Shown here: piece after piece, positions 39,637-47,942 of the stretch | Position numbering within the stretch: position 1 is the stretch's first letter | How the letters are laid out: each line of letters begins with the position of its first letter | From: an uncultured Muribaculaceae bacterium | GTDB taxonomy: Bacteria; Bacteroidota; Bacteroidia; Bacteroidales; Muribaculaceae | DNA: 64,000 bases | Assembly: GCA_910578385.1 (NCBI GenBank) | Contig: CAJTQV010000013.1 | Location: 40,685 to 104,684 of the forward strand | Direction: 5' to 3' | Program-made: the position numbers and the translations under genes | The notes under the pieces: generated by a model | What the model was told of the DNA's origin: nothing | Database searches by the model: none | What the model saw: the letters and a program-made list of their open reading frames with translations, nothing else

Positions 39637-41001
39637 CTACATCTCCTTTCTCAGTCGCGCCACCGGGATTCCCTGACGGTCGCGGTATTTCGCCACCGTG
39701 CGGCGTGATATGTCATAGCCCTGAGCCTGCATCTCCTCCATGATTTTCCGGTCGGAGAGGGGATGCCTCTTGTCCTCGGCCTCGATCAGGGAGACTATGC
39801 TGGCCTCGATCTTGCGGTTGGTCGCAGCGTCGCCACCCTCTTTTTCCTCGCCGATTGTATCGCTGAAGAAGAAGCGGAGCGGGAAGATGCCCCATGGCAA
39901 AGCCACATGCTTGTTTGAAGTGACCCGCGATATGACCGACATGTCGAGTCCGGTCATGTCTGCCACGGTCTTGATCATCATGGGCTTTAAACGATAAACG
40001 TCTTCGGTGCGGAAATATTCCTCCTGAATCTTGACAATCGCTGTCATGACCTGCATCATGGTCTGCTGCCGCTGCGTGAGGATGCGTATGAAATCGCGTG
40101 CGTCGTTATAGCGGGTCACTATAAATTCAGAACCTTTCTTCGGCTTGCCGCGCGAGGTGCGTTCCAGATTGCGCATGGCCTGCTCGAAACTCTGCTCCAC
40201 GCGCAGCTCCGGTATATGATTGTTGAGCGAGATAGTTATCTCGCCATCCTCGATATTGACAACGTAATCGGGCACTATGACGTTCGATCCGGCCGAAGGA
40301 TCGTTGCCGAGCGCAGCTCCCGGTTTAGGATTGAGCGTCAGAATCAGGTCGAGGGCGGCACCGGCGTCATCAGCGTCGAGTTTGAGAAGCGACATCACGC
40401 GGTGCTTGTGCTTCATGGTGAACGCCTCGTAGGCGTCGTTGATGATGCGCAGGGCATTATCGCGCACCTCCGACGCGGGCATAGCCTCCAGTTGCATCCG
40501 CAGGCAGTCGCGCAGGTCTGCCGCTCCGATTCCCGGAGGGTCGAGGCTTCTGACTGCTTTCAGCGCCTCTTCGGCCTCGGCCATAGATACCTCGACACCC
40601 GGACCGAAGGCCAGGTCGTCAACGATGTCGCGCAGAGAGCGGTGCAGGTATCCATTGTAGTCAAGGCTGCCGATTATGAAGCGTGCGGCCGTCTCGACCT
40701 TGGCATCAAGTTTTCTTTCCGAAAGTTGAGAGAGCAGCTGGTCATACAGATTCTCAGTCTCGTCGGCGGGAGAGAACTGGTAGTCATCGCGTGGCTGGCG
40801 CGGCACATAAGCCGGATACCGGCGGGTATCCTCCTCCGTGGTTTCCTCGGTCACTCCAAGGGCCGGGTTATCCTCAAGCTCGCGTTCCACAGCCTCGTCC
40901 AGCTCGGGTGCGTTCAGCTCAAGCATACGCACGAAGCGCAGCTGCTGCTGGGAGAGCCGGATGCCGATTTTCTGTGTGAGTTCAAGATTCTGCGACTGCA
41001 T
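39637..41001 (-). CDS. rpoN: RNA polymerase sigma-54 factor
   Basis: A 454 aa alternative sigma factor for enhancer-dependent promoters. The N-terminal activator-interacting region begins MQSQNLELTQKIGIRLSQQQ at 41001. The core-binding domain contains LDPPGIGAADLRDCL, and the C-terminus has the HTH region and RpoN box (SRRTVAKYRDRQ) near the end. The open frame continues to 41220 through the tRNA-Leu gene and is not used. It is slightly shorter than many homologues but complete. No enhancer-binding activator is encoded in the window. Confidence 0.95.
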   Translation of the reverse strand: MQSQNLELTQKIGIRLSQQQLRFVRMLELNAPELDEAVERELEDNPALGVTEETTEEDTRRYPAYVPRQPRDDYQFSPADETENLYDQLLSQLSERKLDAKVETAARFIIGSLDYNGYLHRSLRDIVDDLAFGPGVEVSMAEAEEALKAVRSLDPPGIGAADLRDCLRMQLEAMPASEVRDNALRIINDAYEAFTMKHKHRVMSLLKLDADDAGAALDLILTLNPKPGAALGNDPSAGSNVIVPDYVVNIEDGEITISLNNHIPELRVEQSFEQAMRNLERTSRGKPKKGSEFIVTRYNDARDFIRILTQRQQTMMQVMTAIVKIQEEYFRTEDVYRLKPMMIKTVADMTGLDMSVISRVTSNKHVALPWGIFPLRFFFSDTIGEEKEGGDAATNRKIEASIVSLIEAEDKRHPLSDRKIMEEMQAQGYDISRRTVAKYRDRQGIPVARLRKEM

Positions 41002-41110
41002 CTGTGGAACAAAAGTTTGAATTGTGACTGAGGCGTGAGGCCTGATCTTGTTGACAAGCCGATAAATTAAAATCCTCTGCCGCCGGGGCAGCAAAGGATC
41101 ATGCGATTTG

Positions 41111-41194
41111 TACAGAAAGTGGGACTCGAACCCACACGCCCTCATCGGGCAAGGGATTTTAAGTCCCTCGTGTCTACCATTCCACCATTTCTGC
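41111..41194 (-). tRNA. tRNA-Leu (UAA)
   Basis: Class II tRNA, 84 nt. The acceptor is GCAGAAA/TTTCTGT with discriminator A. The anticodon arm AGGGA-CTTAAAA-TCCCT gives anticodon TAA, and the extra arm is GCCCGATGAGGGC-like. The T-loop is TTCGAGT. Confidence 0.95.
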
Positions 41195-41254
41195 AAACCT
41201 CCGGAACCGCAGCGGCTCAACTGCCGCCCTTGGTGTCCGTGCTATTTTGAATTG

Positions 41255-41262
41255 CAAATTTA
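41255..41262 (-). promoter_or_regulatory. -7 element of tRNA-Leu(UAA)
   Basis: TAAATTTG on the minus strand, 61 bp upstream of the tRNA. The -33 TTTG is not clear; a 14-bp palindrome TTAATCATGATTAA (41280-41293) occupies that region. Confidence 0.55.
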
Positions 41263-41358
41263 ATCATAATTGCCCGCTTTTAATCATGATTAAATAAATT
41301 TTTACTTTTATTTACATTTGTTAATATATTGATGCCAAGATTCCGCAGTGCTTCCTGA

Positions 41359-41366
41359 TAATTTTG
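41359..41366 (+). promoter_or_regulatory. -7 element for the gene at 41393
   Basis: TAATTTTG, about 27 bp before the ATG. A TTTG lies too far upstream for a standard spacer. Confidence 0.45.
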
Positions 41367-41392
41367 CAATACAAACATAAATGGATTAGGAT

Positions 41393-41842
41393 ATGGAAAG
41401 AATGGCAACCGCGCCGGCAACGGCAAGAAGAGATTATTACGGAGGTGTTCCCGGGGTACGCCGCTCGTTTGAATACGGGCAACGTCGTCCGGCGCCCGTG
41501 CAGCGTGAGGCACGACCCATCAGATATGGCGACAGGATATTTGTCCGCATCGTCAACATGCAGCAGGGCTGGCGCACCATCGCTGATTTCTCGCTCTGCA
41601 ATGTCAGTGACCTGACGGAGGTATATGGCGAGTTGCGGTGGCGCACACGTGGCGAGCGTGGGTTGACACGTCTGTACATACGCAACGCCACCCGTGGCTG
41701 GTGTTATGAGCAGCCCTTCATGCTCTACGGCGAGCGTCGTCCGTCGTCAGCGGTTGGTTCGTCTGCACTTTCCTCGGCAACGACGGTCAGGGATTGTAAA
41801 GATCAGTGTTGCGATAGTCCAAAATTTCATTGGCAGCTTTGA
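41393..41842 (+). CDS. small hypothetical protein
   Basis: 149 aa, unrecognised. The first 110 residues look like a real folded protein (YGDRIFVRIVNMQQGWRTIADF; EVYGELRWRTRGERGLTRLYIRN; YEQPFMLYGE), with a strand-rich pattern and arginine richness. A -7 promoter element is correctly placed. The last 35 residues overlap the convergent TPR gene by 56 bp and look like antisense sequence, so the natural C-terminus may be altered by a recent frameshift or readthrough. The ATG at 41402 is an alternative start. Confidence 0.6.
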   Translation: MERMATAPATARRDYYGGVPGVRRSFEYGQRRPAPVQREARPIRYGDRIFVRIVNMQQGWRTIADFSLCNVSDLTEVYGELRWRTRGERGLTRLYIRNATRGWCYEQPFMLYGERRPSSAVGSSALSSATTVRDCKDQCCDSPKFHWQL

Positions 41843-42059
41843 GGGCCTCGCGCGCGTTGCTTTCCGGGTTGATGCGTATGGCTGCGAGATAGTCGTTTAT
41901 GGCGAGAGCTCGTTTGCCCGCTCCCCAATATTTTATGCCCCGCATGGTCAAGGCCACCTCGTCGTCGGGATGAGCTTCGATATGCACGTTCAGTATTTCT
42001 ATGGCCTCAGATGAAGTGAGGCCTTTTATTTTTTCTTTTATTGATGTTTCCATTTCCAA
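41787..42059 (-). CDS. small TPR-repeat protein
   Basis: A 90 aa cytoplasmic protein. Two tetratricopeptide-like helix pairs are visible: SSEAIEILNVHIEAHPDDEVAL and GAGKRALAINDYLAAIRINPES. The typical Ala/Gly and Pro positions are present. It is probably an interaction module of unknown partner. It starts at MEMETSIKEK and lies downstream of murI, likely on the same transcript with a 75 bp gap. Confidence 0.8.
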   Translation of the reverse strand: MEMETSIKEKIKGLTSSEAIEILNVHIEAHPDDEVALTMRGIKYWGAGKRALAINDYLAAIRINPESNAREALKAANEILDYRNTDLYNP

Positions 42060-42134
42060 GTATTGATTTAAGAAACGTAATCCGTGATTTTACATCAGAT
42101 GAGATTCAGGAATCCGTTTATGTAGTTCCCGTGG

Positions 42135-42962
42135 TCAGAGCGTGATTCGCGTTGACTCGACCGGTGTCTCCATGAATAACGACGCAAGACGGTCGAAGAT
42201 TGCAGCGTTCTCGGTAGTGAGGAATTCGACAGTGCCATTTTTTGAGCAACGTGCGTCCATCTCGGGATGGCGGCGCAGGTAGTCAGCCAGGCTGTCGCCG
42301 ACAATGCCCCCCTGGGCTATGACGCGCACGCCCTCGGGTACGTACTTCTCGATTTTGGGAAGCAGGATAGGGTAGTGGGTGCACCCTAACAGAAGGGTGT
42401 CAATTTCCGGGTCTTCCGTCATGATGGCATCGATATATTTCTTTACGAAGTAGTCGGCGCCATCTCCGTATGCCTCCCCTTCCTCTATGAGCGGCACCCA
42501 CATGGGACATGCTGTCTCGGTAATCTTCATTTCGGGATACAGCTTCTCGATTTCCATGCGGTAAGAATGGCTCCGTACAGTGCCGGGGGTGGCAAGGAGG
42601 CCGATATGCCGTGTGCGGGTTATTTCGCCGACAGCCTCGACAGTGGGACGTATCACGCCGAGCACACGACGGTCAGGATAGCCGACCGGAAGCACATGCT
42701 GCTGGATGGACCGGAGAGCCTTGGCCGAGGCCGTGTTGCACGCCAGGATGACCAGATGGCAGCCACGGCGGAAAAGTTCCTCCACGGCCTGACGCGTGAA
42801 GTCAAAGACGACATCAAAGCTGCGGGTACCATAAGGGGCACGTGCGTTGTCGCCGACATACAGGTAGTCATAATCGGGGAGAGCCCGGCGCATCTCCTTG
42901 AGAATCGTCAGGCCTCCATATCCGGAGTCGAAAACTCCGATTTTTCCGGCAGTGTGTTCCAT
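42135..42962 (-). CDS. murI: glutamate racemase
   Basis: Makes D-glutamate for peptidoglycan without a cofactor. The 275 aa protein starts MEHTAGKIGVFDSGYGGLT and has both catalytic cysteines, in ILACNTASAKAL and LLLGCTHYPILLP, and the PYGTRS substrate loop. It is the last large gene of the DUF6089-uppS-bamA-ompH-ompH-murI envelope cluster but has its own -7 element and is separated from ompH by a terminator. Its 5' leader contains the decamer repeats at 43001-43060. Confidence 0.96.
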   Translation of the reverse strand: MEHTAGKIGVFDSGYGGLTILKEMRRALPDYDYLYVGDNARAPYGTRSFDVVFDFTRQAVEELFRRGCHLVILACNTASAKALRSIQQHVLPVGYPDRRVLGVIRPTVEAVGEITRTRHIGLLATPGTVRSHSYRMEIEKLYPEMKITETACPMWVPLIEEGEAYGDGADYFVKKYIDAIMTEDPEIDTLLLGCTHYPILLPKIEKYVPEGVRVIAQGGIVGDSLADYLRRHPEMDARCSKNGTVEFLTTENAAIFDRLASLFMETPVESTRITL

Positions 42963-43000
42963 ATAGGGTCTTGATTGAAATAAAGAGGCGAGGTGTAAAC

Positions 43001-43060
43001 AAGATTACTCCCGATTAATCACGGTTAATCCCGATTGATCCCGATTAATCATGGAGCATC
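43001..43060. repeat. 10-bp-period tandem repeat in the murI leader
   Basis: Six consecutive units of exactly 10 bp, of the type CCGATTAATC with variants (ACGGTTAATC, CCGATTGATC, ATGGAGCATC), end 39 bp before the murI ATG. The period equals one DNA helical turn. Confidence 0.85.
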
Positions 43061-43083
43061 AGGTGGCCTCAGCAATTAAACAA

Positions 43084-43091
43084 CAAAGTTA
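43084..43091 (-). promoter_or_regulatory. -7 element of murI
   Basis: TAACTTTG on the minus strand overlaps the T-rich tail of the upstream terminator. There is no good -33 box. Confidence 0.5.
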
Positions 43092-43098
43092 ATAAAAA

Positions 43099-43124
43099 AG
43101 CCGGAATCTGCGAGGATTCCGGCT
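43099..43124 (-). terminator. terminator after ompH
   Basis: A 10-bp perfect stem AGCCGGAATC / GATTCCGGCT followed by TTTTTTATTAA on the minus strand. Confidence 0.85.
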
Positions 43125-43196
43125 CTGATATTTGTTTTTGCGGCTCGTCGTGGGCGGTTGCCATTGCATCGGGCCGCAGTTATTGCTTCGGCAATG

Positions 43197-43706
43197 TTAC
43201 TGGATGCCGAGTTTTGACTTAACCTGCGGGGTTACGTCAACCACGGGGTCTGCGAAGTAAAGGGTCTGCTGGGGGTTGTAGTCCTGGATCATTCCGTAGC
43301 CACCCTCTTTGCCTACAGACTCTACGGCAGCTTTGATTTTCTGGAAGATGGGGCCGAGAAGCTCCTGCTGCATGCGCTGGAGATCCTGCTGTGCGCTCTG
43401 CTCGAAGTTCTGCACTTTCACCTGATAGTCCTGGAACTCCTTGGTCTTGCGCTCGCGGATAGCTGCAAGCTCGTTCTGGTCCATCTTGGAGAGCTCATCG
43501 TACATTCTCTGCATCTCCTCGCCGAGACGTGCGTATTCCTCCTCATATTTCTTCGAAGCATCAGCTACTTTCTTCTGAGCCTCCTGAGTGTCGGGCATGG
43601 CCTGGATGATTGCGTTTGTATCAACGAGACCAACCTTCAGAGTCTGTGCCGAAGCACCGAACATGGGCAGCATGAGTGCGACTGCCAAAAGAACTTTCTT
43701 TAACAT
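43197..43706 (-). CDS. OmpH/Skp-family periplasmic chaperone
   Basis: A 169 aa protein. The signal peptide MLKKVLLAVALMLPMFGASAQ is followed by a short strand (LKVGLVDTNAIIQAMP), a long charged helical hairpin (residues 40-125) and a C-terminal strand region (GYGMIQDYNPQQTLYF). The tentacle shape of Skp holds unfolded outer-membrane proteins for BamA. It is the second of two tandem paralogues downstream of bamA. Confidence 0.9.
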   Translation of the reverse strand: MLKKVLLAVALMLPMFGASAQTLKVGLVDTNAIIQAMPDTQEAQKKVADASKKYEEEYARLGEEMQRMYDELSKMDQNELAAIRERKTKEFQDYQVKVQNFEQSAQQDLQRMQQELLGPIFQKIKAAVESVGKEGGYGMIQDYNPQQTLYFADPVVDVTPQVKSKLGIQ

Positions 43707-43730
43707 TTTTAAATTTATGTGTTAGATTAA

Positions 43731-43797
43731 TTATTGTCGGGATTTACCGGGGGTAATCGAGATTAATCGGGATTGCTCTCGGTTAATCGGGGTTATT
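43731..43797. repeat. 10-bp-period tandem repeat between the two ompH genes
   Basis: About seven units of 10 bp such as GATTAATCGG and GGTTAATCGG, the reverse complement type of the murI-leader repeat. The last unit includes the stop codon of the upstream ompH gene. With 43001-43060 it flanks the shorter ompH gene in inverted orientation. Confidence 0.85.
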
Positions 43798-44308
43798 TCG
43801 AGTAGCCGAGCTTGGCGAGAACCTCGTTGCTGACGTCGATGCGGGGCGATGCGAACACGATGCTCTGCGACGAGGCACGGTCGAAGATGGCCTGATAGCC
43901 CTTCTCTTCCGATACGGCCTTGACGGCATTGTAGACATCCTCCTGAATCGGCTTCATAAGAGCCTGACGCTTCTTGTAAAGCTCTCCCTCGGGACCGAAA
44001 TATTTGTAGCGGAGGTCGGTGGCCTCTTTCTCCTTGGCCACAATCTCCTCCTCGCGTTTCTTCTTCTGGTCATCGGTCAGGAACACCATGTCGGCCTGAT
44101 AGTTCTTGTACATGGTCTCGGCCTCTTTTGTGACCTCGTTGACCTCTTTCTCCCAGCGAAGACTTACCTGATTGAGCTGCTCGTTGGCCATCTCATAGGC
44201 GGGTACGTTGCGGAGTATGTACTCCATATCGACGAGCGCGAATTTCTGCGCCGAGGCACTCAGGGTGGCCACCACAGCCACAACGAGCGTTATGAATATT
44301 TTCTTCAT
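43793..44308 (-). CDS. OmpH/Skp-family periplasmic chaperone
   Basis: 171 aa from MKKIFITLVVAVVATLSASAQ at 44308. The open frame extends to 44605 through the bamA 3' end and is not coding there. After the signal peptide come a FALVDMEYIL strand, a long Lys/Glu helical hairpin (about 45-125) and the closing region YQAIFDRASSQSIVFASPRIDVS. It is a paralogue of the next gene downstream. It should escort barrel proteins to BamA, encoded directly upstream. Confidence 0.9.
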   Translation of the reverse strand: MKKIFITLVVAVVATLSASAQKFALVDMEYILRNVPAYEMANEQLNQVSLRWEKEVNEVTKEAETMYKNYQADMVFLTDDQKKKREEEIVAKEKEATDLRYKYFGPEGELYKKRQALMKPIQEDVYNAVKAVSEEKGYQAIFDRASSQSIVFASPRIDVSNEVLAKLGYSK

Positions 44309-44384
44309 ATCTTTCATTTTTAAATTCCACTTGTCTATAAGACACGGATTAAGCATAAAAGGTTTATTGGCGGACGATTCCGGG

Positions 44385-44521
44385 GTTGCCGTCCCGTCTG
44401 TGACCCTTGGATCAGAACTTCTGGCCGAGCACGAAGTGAATGTGGCTGCCGTCCTGTCTGTGGGCAGAAGGTTAGAACTCCTGGCCGAGCACGAAGTGAA
44501 TCTGGCTGCCGCCGCGCTGTC
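44385..44521. repeat. 60-bp tandem duplication over the bamA stop codon
   Basis: 44412-44461 repeats 44472-44521 (the bamA 3' end) at an offset of exactly 60 bp with few changes. A more decayed copy continues at 44385-44400. The duplicate would encode GSHIHFVLGQKF, a near copy of the BamA C-terminal beta-signal, but lies after the stop codon. Confidence 0.85.
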
Positions 44522-47132
44522 CCCATACCTTGTCGAAACCGTACGCCCAGTCAATACCGAGGTAACCGAGAATCGAGAGGTACACACGGGCACCGACACC
44601 GGCACTTCGCTTCAGGTTGAAGGGAGAGAAGTCCGACACGCTTGTCCAACAGTTACCGGCCTCGGCAAACGCAATCGCGTAGATTGTGGTCGAGGGCTGG
44701 AGAAGGAACGGGAAGTGGAGCTCGAAAGTGAACTTGCCATAGGCGTAACCTTCATATCCGTTCGGTGTGAACTGACCGTTCTCGTAACCACGCATCGAGA
44801 TAGTCTCGGTTGCATAGGTATAGTTACCGGTCATACCGTCACCACCGAAGTAGAATGTCTCGAACGGTGTCTTGATATACTTGTTCCAGCTGCCGATAAG
44901 ACCGAAGTCGGCGCGGGTCATGAGCACGAGTGTCCATTTGCCGTCGGGGTCGGTGAGCGGGGTGAATGTCTTGCTCTTGAAGCGGAGTTTCCAATACTCG
45001 ATCCAGCGGTACAGCTGTGAGCGGGCGGCCTCGCGTGACTGGGAGTCGGTATTGTTGTAGCTCGACAGCTCCGACAGTGTCTTCCAGTCCTTGCGGCCGA
45101 AGAGATTTGCCGGGGGAGTCATGGTCAGGTCAACCGAGAAAGAGGAACCTCGGCGCGTATAGATGGGGTTGTCGATGCTCGAACGCGACAGAGTCAGGCC
45201 GAGAGTGAGAGAGTTCGACGTACCGTTGCGCATGTAGTAGAGGTAATCCCAGTTCTTGAGGTAGTACCAGCGGTAGCCGAGGCTTGCCTGGAACTGGAAA
45301 TAGTCGTCAGGCCAGCTGAGACGCGTACCGAAACCGACAGTCACACCAGCCAACTGGAGCACCTTGTTCGGGTCATACGCATTCTGGATGGCGTAGCTCG
45401 AATAGTTGGTGTTGTAAGAGTAGGTGTTGTAGATAGCGCTCTGATATGCGTTCGACCAGAGGTTGTTGTAGAACTGGGAGTTGATACCGGTCGAGCGGCT
45501 GAAGTCAACCGAGACCGCAAGCGAGTTCGGGCGGTTGCCGCCAATCCACGGGTCGAAGAACGATATAGAGTAACTCTGGTAATACTTCGCGTTGGTCTGT
45601 GCCGAGATCGAGAATGTCTGGCCGTCACCGCGCGGAATGATACCCTTGTAGCTCTTCGGGTTGAAGAGGTTCTTCATCGAGAAGTTTGAGAACGACAGGG
45701 CAACCTGTCCCGTCAGACCGGTCTGTCCCCAACCGAACGAGAGCTGAATCTTGTCGTTGGCCTTGGAAGTCAGGTTGAAAAGAATGTCAACCGTACCGTC
45801 ATTCTCGTTAGGCTCAGGACGGATGTCGAGGTTCTCAGGGTCGAAATGGCCTGAAGCCGCAATCTCACGGGCAGAACGCATGAGGTCGCTCTTAGAGAAC
45901 AGCTCGCCCGGGCGCACGCGCAGCTCACGGCGGATAACCTTCTCGTAAAGCTGGTCGTTACCGTTGATGATCACACGGTTCACGCGGGCCTGCGGACCCT
46001 CGATGACACGCATCTGGAGGGCCACGCTGTCACCCTTGACACTCTCCTCGATAGGCACGAGCTGGAAGAAGAGGTAACCGTTGTCGAGATAGAGGTTCGA
46101 CACGGCGTCATCATCCTCCTGCGTACGCTTGTTGAGGTATTTCTGGTTATAGACATCGCCGGGATATATGCCGAGCAGGGTGTTGAGCGTCTCGGTGGGG
46201 TAGATGGTGTTACCCACCCATGATATGTCGGAGATGTAATATTTCTTTCCTTCATCTACGGTCAGGAACACATCGACCGTTCCGTCATCGTACTTCGCAA
46301 CAGAGTCATGGGTGATTTTCGCGTCGCGGTAACCAAGCTCGTTGTACTTCTCGATAATACGGTTGCGGTCATCCTCGAAGTCTCGGTCCACGAATTTCTT
46401 CTGGCTGAAAATCTTGAGAATGTCATTCTTCTCATTGGTCTTCTTCATGACGCGCTTGATCTTGCGGTCGGAGAGCACCTCATTGCCGTCGATATATATC
46501 TTATGGACCTTGACCTTGTTATTTCGGTTCACACGCACGTTGAGAATAACCTGGTTCTCTTTCGAGAGGTCAGGCTGCTGGACTATTTTAACCTCAGCGT
46601 TCTTGAAACCCTTCTTGGAATAATAATCCTCGATAATCTGTTTGGCGCGTGCGATGATGTTGGGAGTAAGCTGCTGTCCCGACACCATGCCGAGACGTTC
46701 GGTGATGTCTTTCTTCTCGCCACCCTTCACGCCCTCGAAAGTCATTTCCGACATACGGGGCTGACGCTGGAGAGCAATCTCAAGCCATATCTTGTCGCCT
46801 GCGCTCTTCACCACATTGATTTCCACCTTGGAGTAGAGACCCTGGCGCCAGAAGCGTTTCACGGCATCGGTTATGGCATCGCCCGGCACGTCGATCTTGT
46901 CGCCGATCGAGAGTCCGGAGAAACCGATGATCAGATAATTGTCAGACTCCGGAATGCCGGTCACGTCGATTCCCGCAATCTCGTAGGTCTTGGGAATCGG
47001 AGAATAGATGACATCGGGATGATAGACCGTATCGACGGGTACCGTCGGGTCGGTCAGCTTGATGTCGAGTGCGGCGGCTGTGACGGCCGGAAGCAGAGCC
47101 AGGGTAAGGATTATTTTCCTGATATGTTTCAT
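44472..47132 (-). CDS. bamA: outer-membrane protein assembly factor BamA
   Basis: An 886 aa Omp85 protein that inserts beta-barrels into the outer membrane. The signal peptide MKHIRKIILTLALLPAVTAAA is followed by POTRA repeats over about residues 45-450 (for example KIWLEIALQRQPRMSEMTFEG; KVKVHKIYIDGNEVLSDRKIKR; RVNRVIINGNDQLYEKVIRREL) and a C-terminal barrel from about 470. The barrel contains the ERGY-like region MRGYENGQ and ends in strand GSQIHFVLGQEF with a terminal Phe. The barrel has long Ser/Tyr-rich loops. It lies in the conserved uppS-bamA-ompH order. Confidence 0.96.
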   Translation of the reverse strand: MKHIRKIILTLALLPAVTAAALDIKLTDPTVPVDTVYHPDVIYSPIPKTYEIAGIDVTGIPESDNYLIIGFSGLSIGDKIDVPGDAITDAVKRFWRQGLYSKVEINVVKSAGDKIWLEIALQRQPRMSEMTFEGVKGGEKKDITERLGMVSGQQLTPNIIARAKQIIEDYYSKKGFKNAEVKIVQQPDLSKENQVILNVRVNRNNKVKVHKIYIDGNEVLSDRKIKRVMKKTNEKNDILKIFSQKKFVDRDFEDDRNRIIEKYNELGYRDAKITHDSVAKYDDGTVDVFLTVDEGKKYYISDISWVGNTIYPTETLNTLLGIYPGDVYNQKYLNKRTQEDDDAVSNLYLDNGYLFFQLVPIEESVKGDSVALQMRVIEGPQARVNRVIINGNDQLYEKVIRRELRVRPGELFSKSDLMRSAREIAASGHFDPENLDIRPEPNENDGTVDILFNLTSKANDKIQLSFGWGQTGLTGQVALSFSNFSMKNLFNPKSYKGIIPRGDGQTFSISAQTNAKYYQSYSISFFDPWIGGNRPNSLAVSVDFSRSTGINSQFYNNLWSNAYQSAIYNTYSYNTNYSSYAIQNAYDPNKVLQLAGVTVGFGTRLSWPDDYFQFQASLGYRWYYLKNWDYLYYMRNGTSNSLTLGLTLSRSSIDNPIYTRRGSSFSVDLTMTPPANLFGRKDWKTLSELSSYNNTDSQSREAARSQLYRWIEYWKLRFKSKTFTPLTDPDGKWTLVLMTRADFGLIGSWNKYIKTPFETFYFGGDGMTGNYTYATETISMRGYENGQFTPNGYEGYAYGKFTFELHFPFLLQPSTTIYAIAFAEAGNCWTSVSDFSPFNLKRSAGVGARVYLSILGYLGIDWAYGFDKVWGQRGGSQIHFVLGQEF

Positions 47133-47152
47133 AGATGTTTCGTGGTGCGGAA

Positions 47153-47920
47153 TCAGTTTTGTTTCTCCTCCTTCACTTGGTCGGAGGTCTTGCCGAATCT
47201 TCTCTCACGGCCCTGATAGTCTACCAGTGCCTCAAGAAAGGCCTCATGCCCGAAGTCGGGCCAGAGAACAGGCGTGAAATATAGTTCGCTATATGCTATC
47301 TGCCAGAGCAGGAAATTGCTTATGCGCTGCTCTCCGCCGGTGCGGATGAGCAGGTCGGGGTCGGGAATCCCGGCTGTGGAGAGGTGCGAGCTGACGGTTT
47401 CCTCGTTGACCATATCGGCGGAGATCTCGCCGCGTGCGGCCTCTTCGGCAATCATGCGCATGGCGCGTGTCAGTTCCCATCGCGACGAATAACTCAGACA
47501 GAGGTTCAGGTTGAGACCGGTGCAATGGGCTGTTGCCTCGCGTCCGGCCTCAAGATCGCGGCGCACCTCCTCGGGAAGACGGTCAATCTCGCCGAGAAGA
47601 TTTATATGCACGTTGTTGGCCACCAGCTCGGGTGTCTCCTTGCGGATTGCCCAGCCGATAAGATACATCAGTGTCTCGACTTCAGGAGCCGGACGGTTCC
47701 AGTTCTCGGTAGAGAAGGCGTAGAGCGTCAGGTATCCTATGCCGAGGTCAGAGGCGTACTTGGTGATGTTGTGCACGCTGTTGACGCCCTCCGCGTGGCC
47801 TTCGCTGCGCCCTTTCATGCGTTCGCGGGCCCAGCGTCCGTTACCGTCCATTATGATGGCAACGTGGCGCGGCATCCGCGTCATGTTGAGTCTTGATGTC
47901 AGTTCTTCTGTTCTGTCCAT
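47153..47920 (-). CDS. uppS: isoprenyl transferase (undecaprenyl diphosphate synthase)
   Basis: cis-Prenyltransferase making the C55 lipid carrier for peptidoglycan and glycans. The 255 aa protein has the catalytic motif HVAIIMDGNGRWA, the TLYAFSTENWNRP loop, NLCLSYSSRWELTRAM and PDLLIRTGGEQRISNFLLWQIAYSELYF. Methionines at residues 1, 13 and 16 offer alternative starts; residue 16 stands close to the family core. It is 20 bp upstream of bamA. Confidence 0.96.
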   Translation of the reverse strand: MDRTEELTSRLNMTRMPRHVAIIMDGNGRWARERMKGRSEGHAEGVNSVHNITKYASDLGIGYLTLYAFSTENWNRPAPEVETLMYLIGWAIRKETPELVANNVHINLLGEIDRLPEEVRRDLEAGREATAHCTGLNLNLCLSYSSRWELTRAMRMIAEEAARGEISADMVNEETVSSHLSTAGIPDPDLLIRTGGEQRISNFLLWQIAYSELYFTPVLWPDFGHEAFLEALVDYQGRERRFGKTSDQVKEEKQN

Positions 47921-47942
47921 GTTCTGTCGGTTAGGTGCGTTG

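Noticed and set aside
41280..41293. 14-bp palindrome TTAATCATGATTAA as an operator
   Set aside because: It resembles units of the decamer arrays and stands alone; an operator role cannot be supported from one copy.
43001..43060. CRISPR array
   Set aside because: The repeats are contiguous 10-mers without spacers, and no cas genes are in the window.
44309..44605. N-terminal extension of the ompH frame
   Set aside because: It crosses the bamA 3' end and the 60-bp repeats; the signal peptide begins at 44308.
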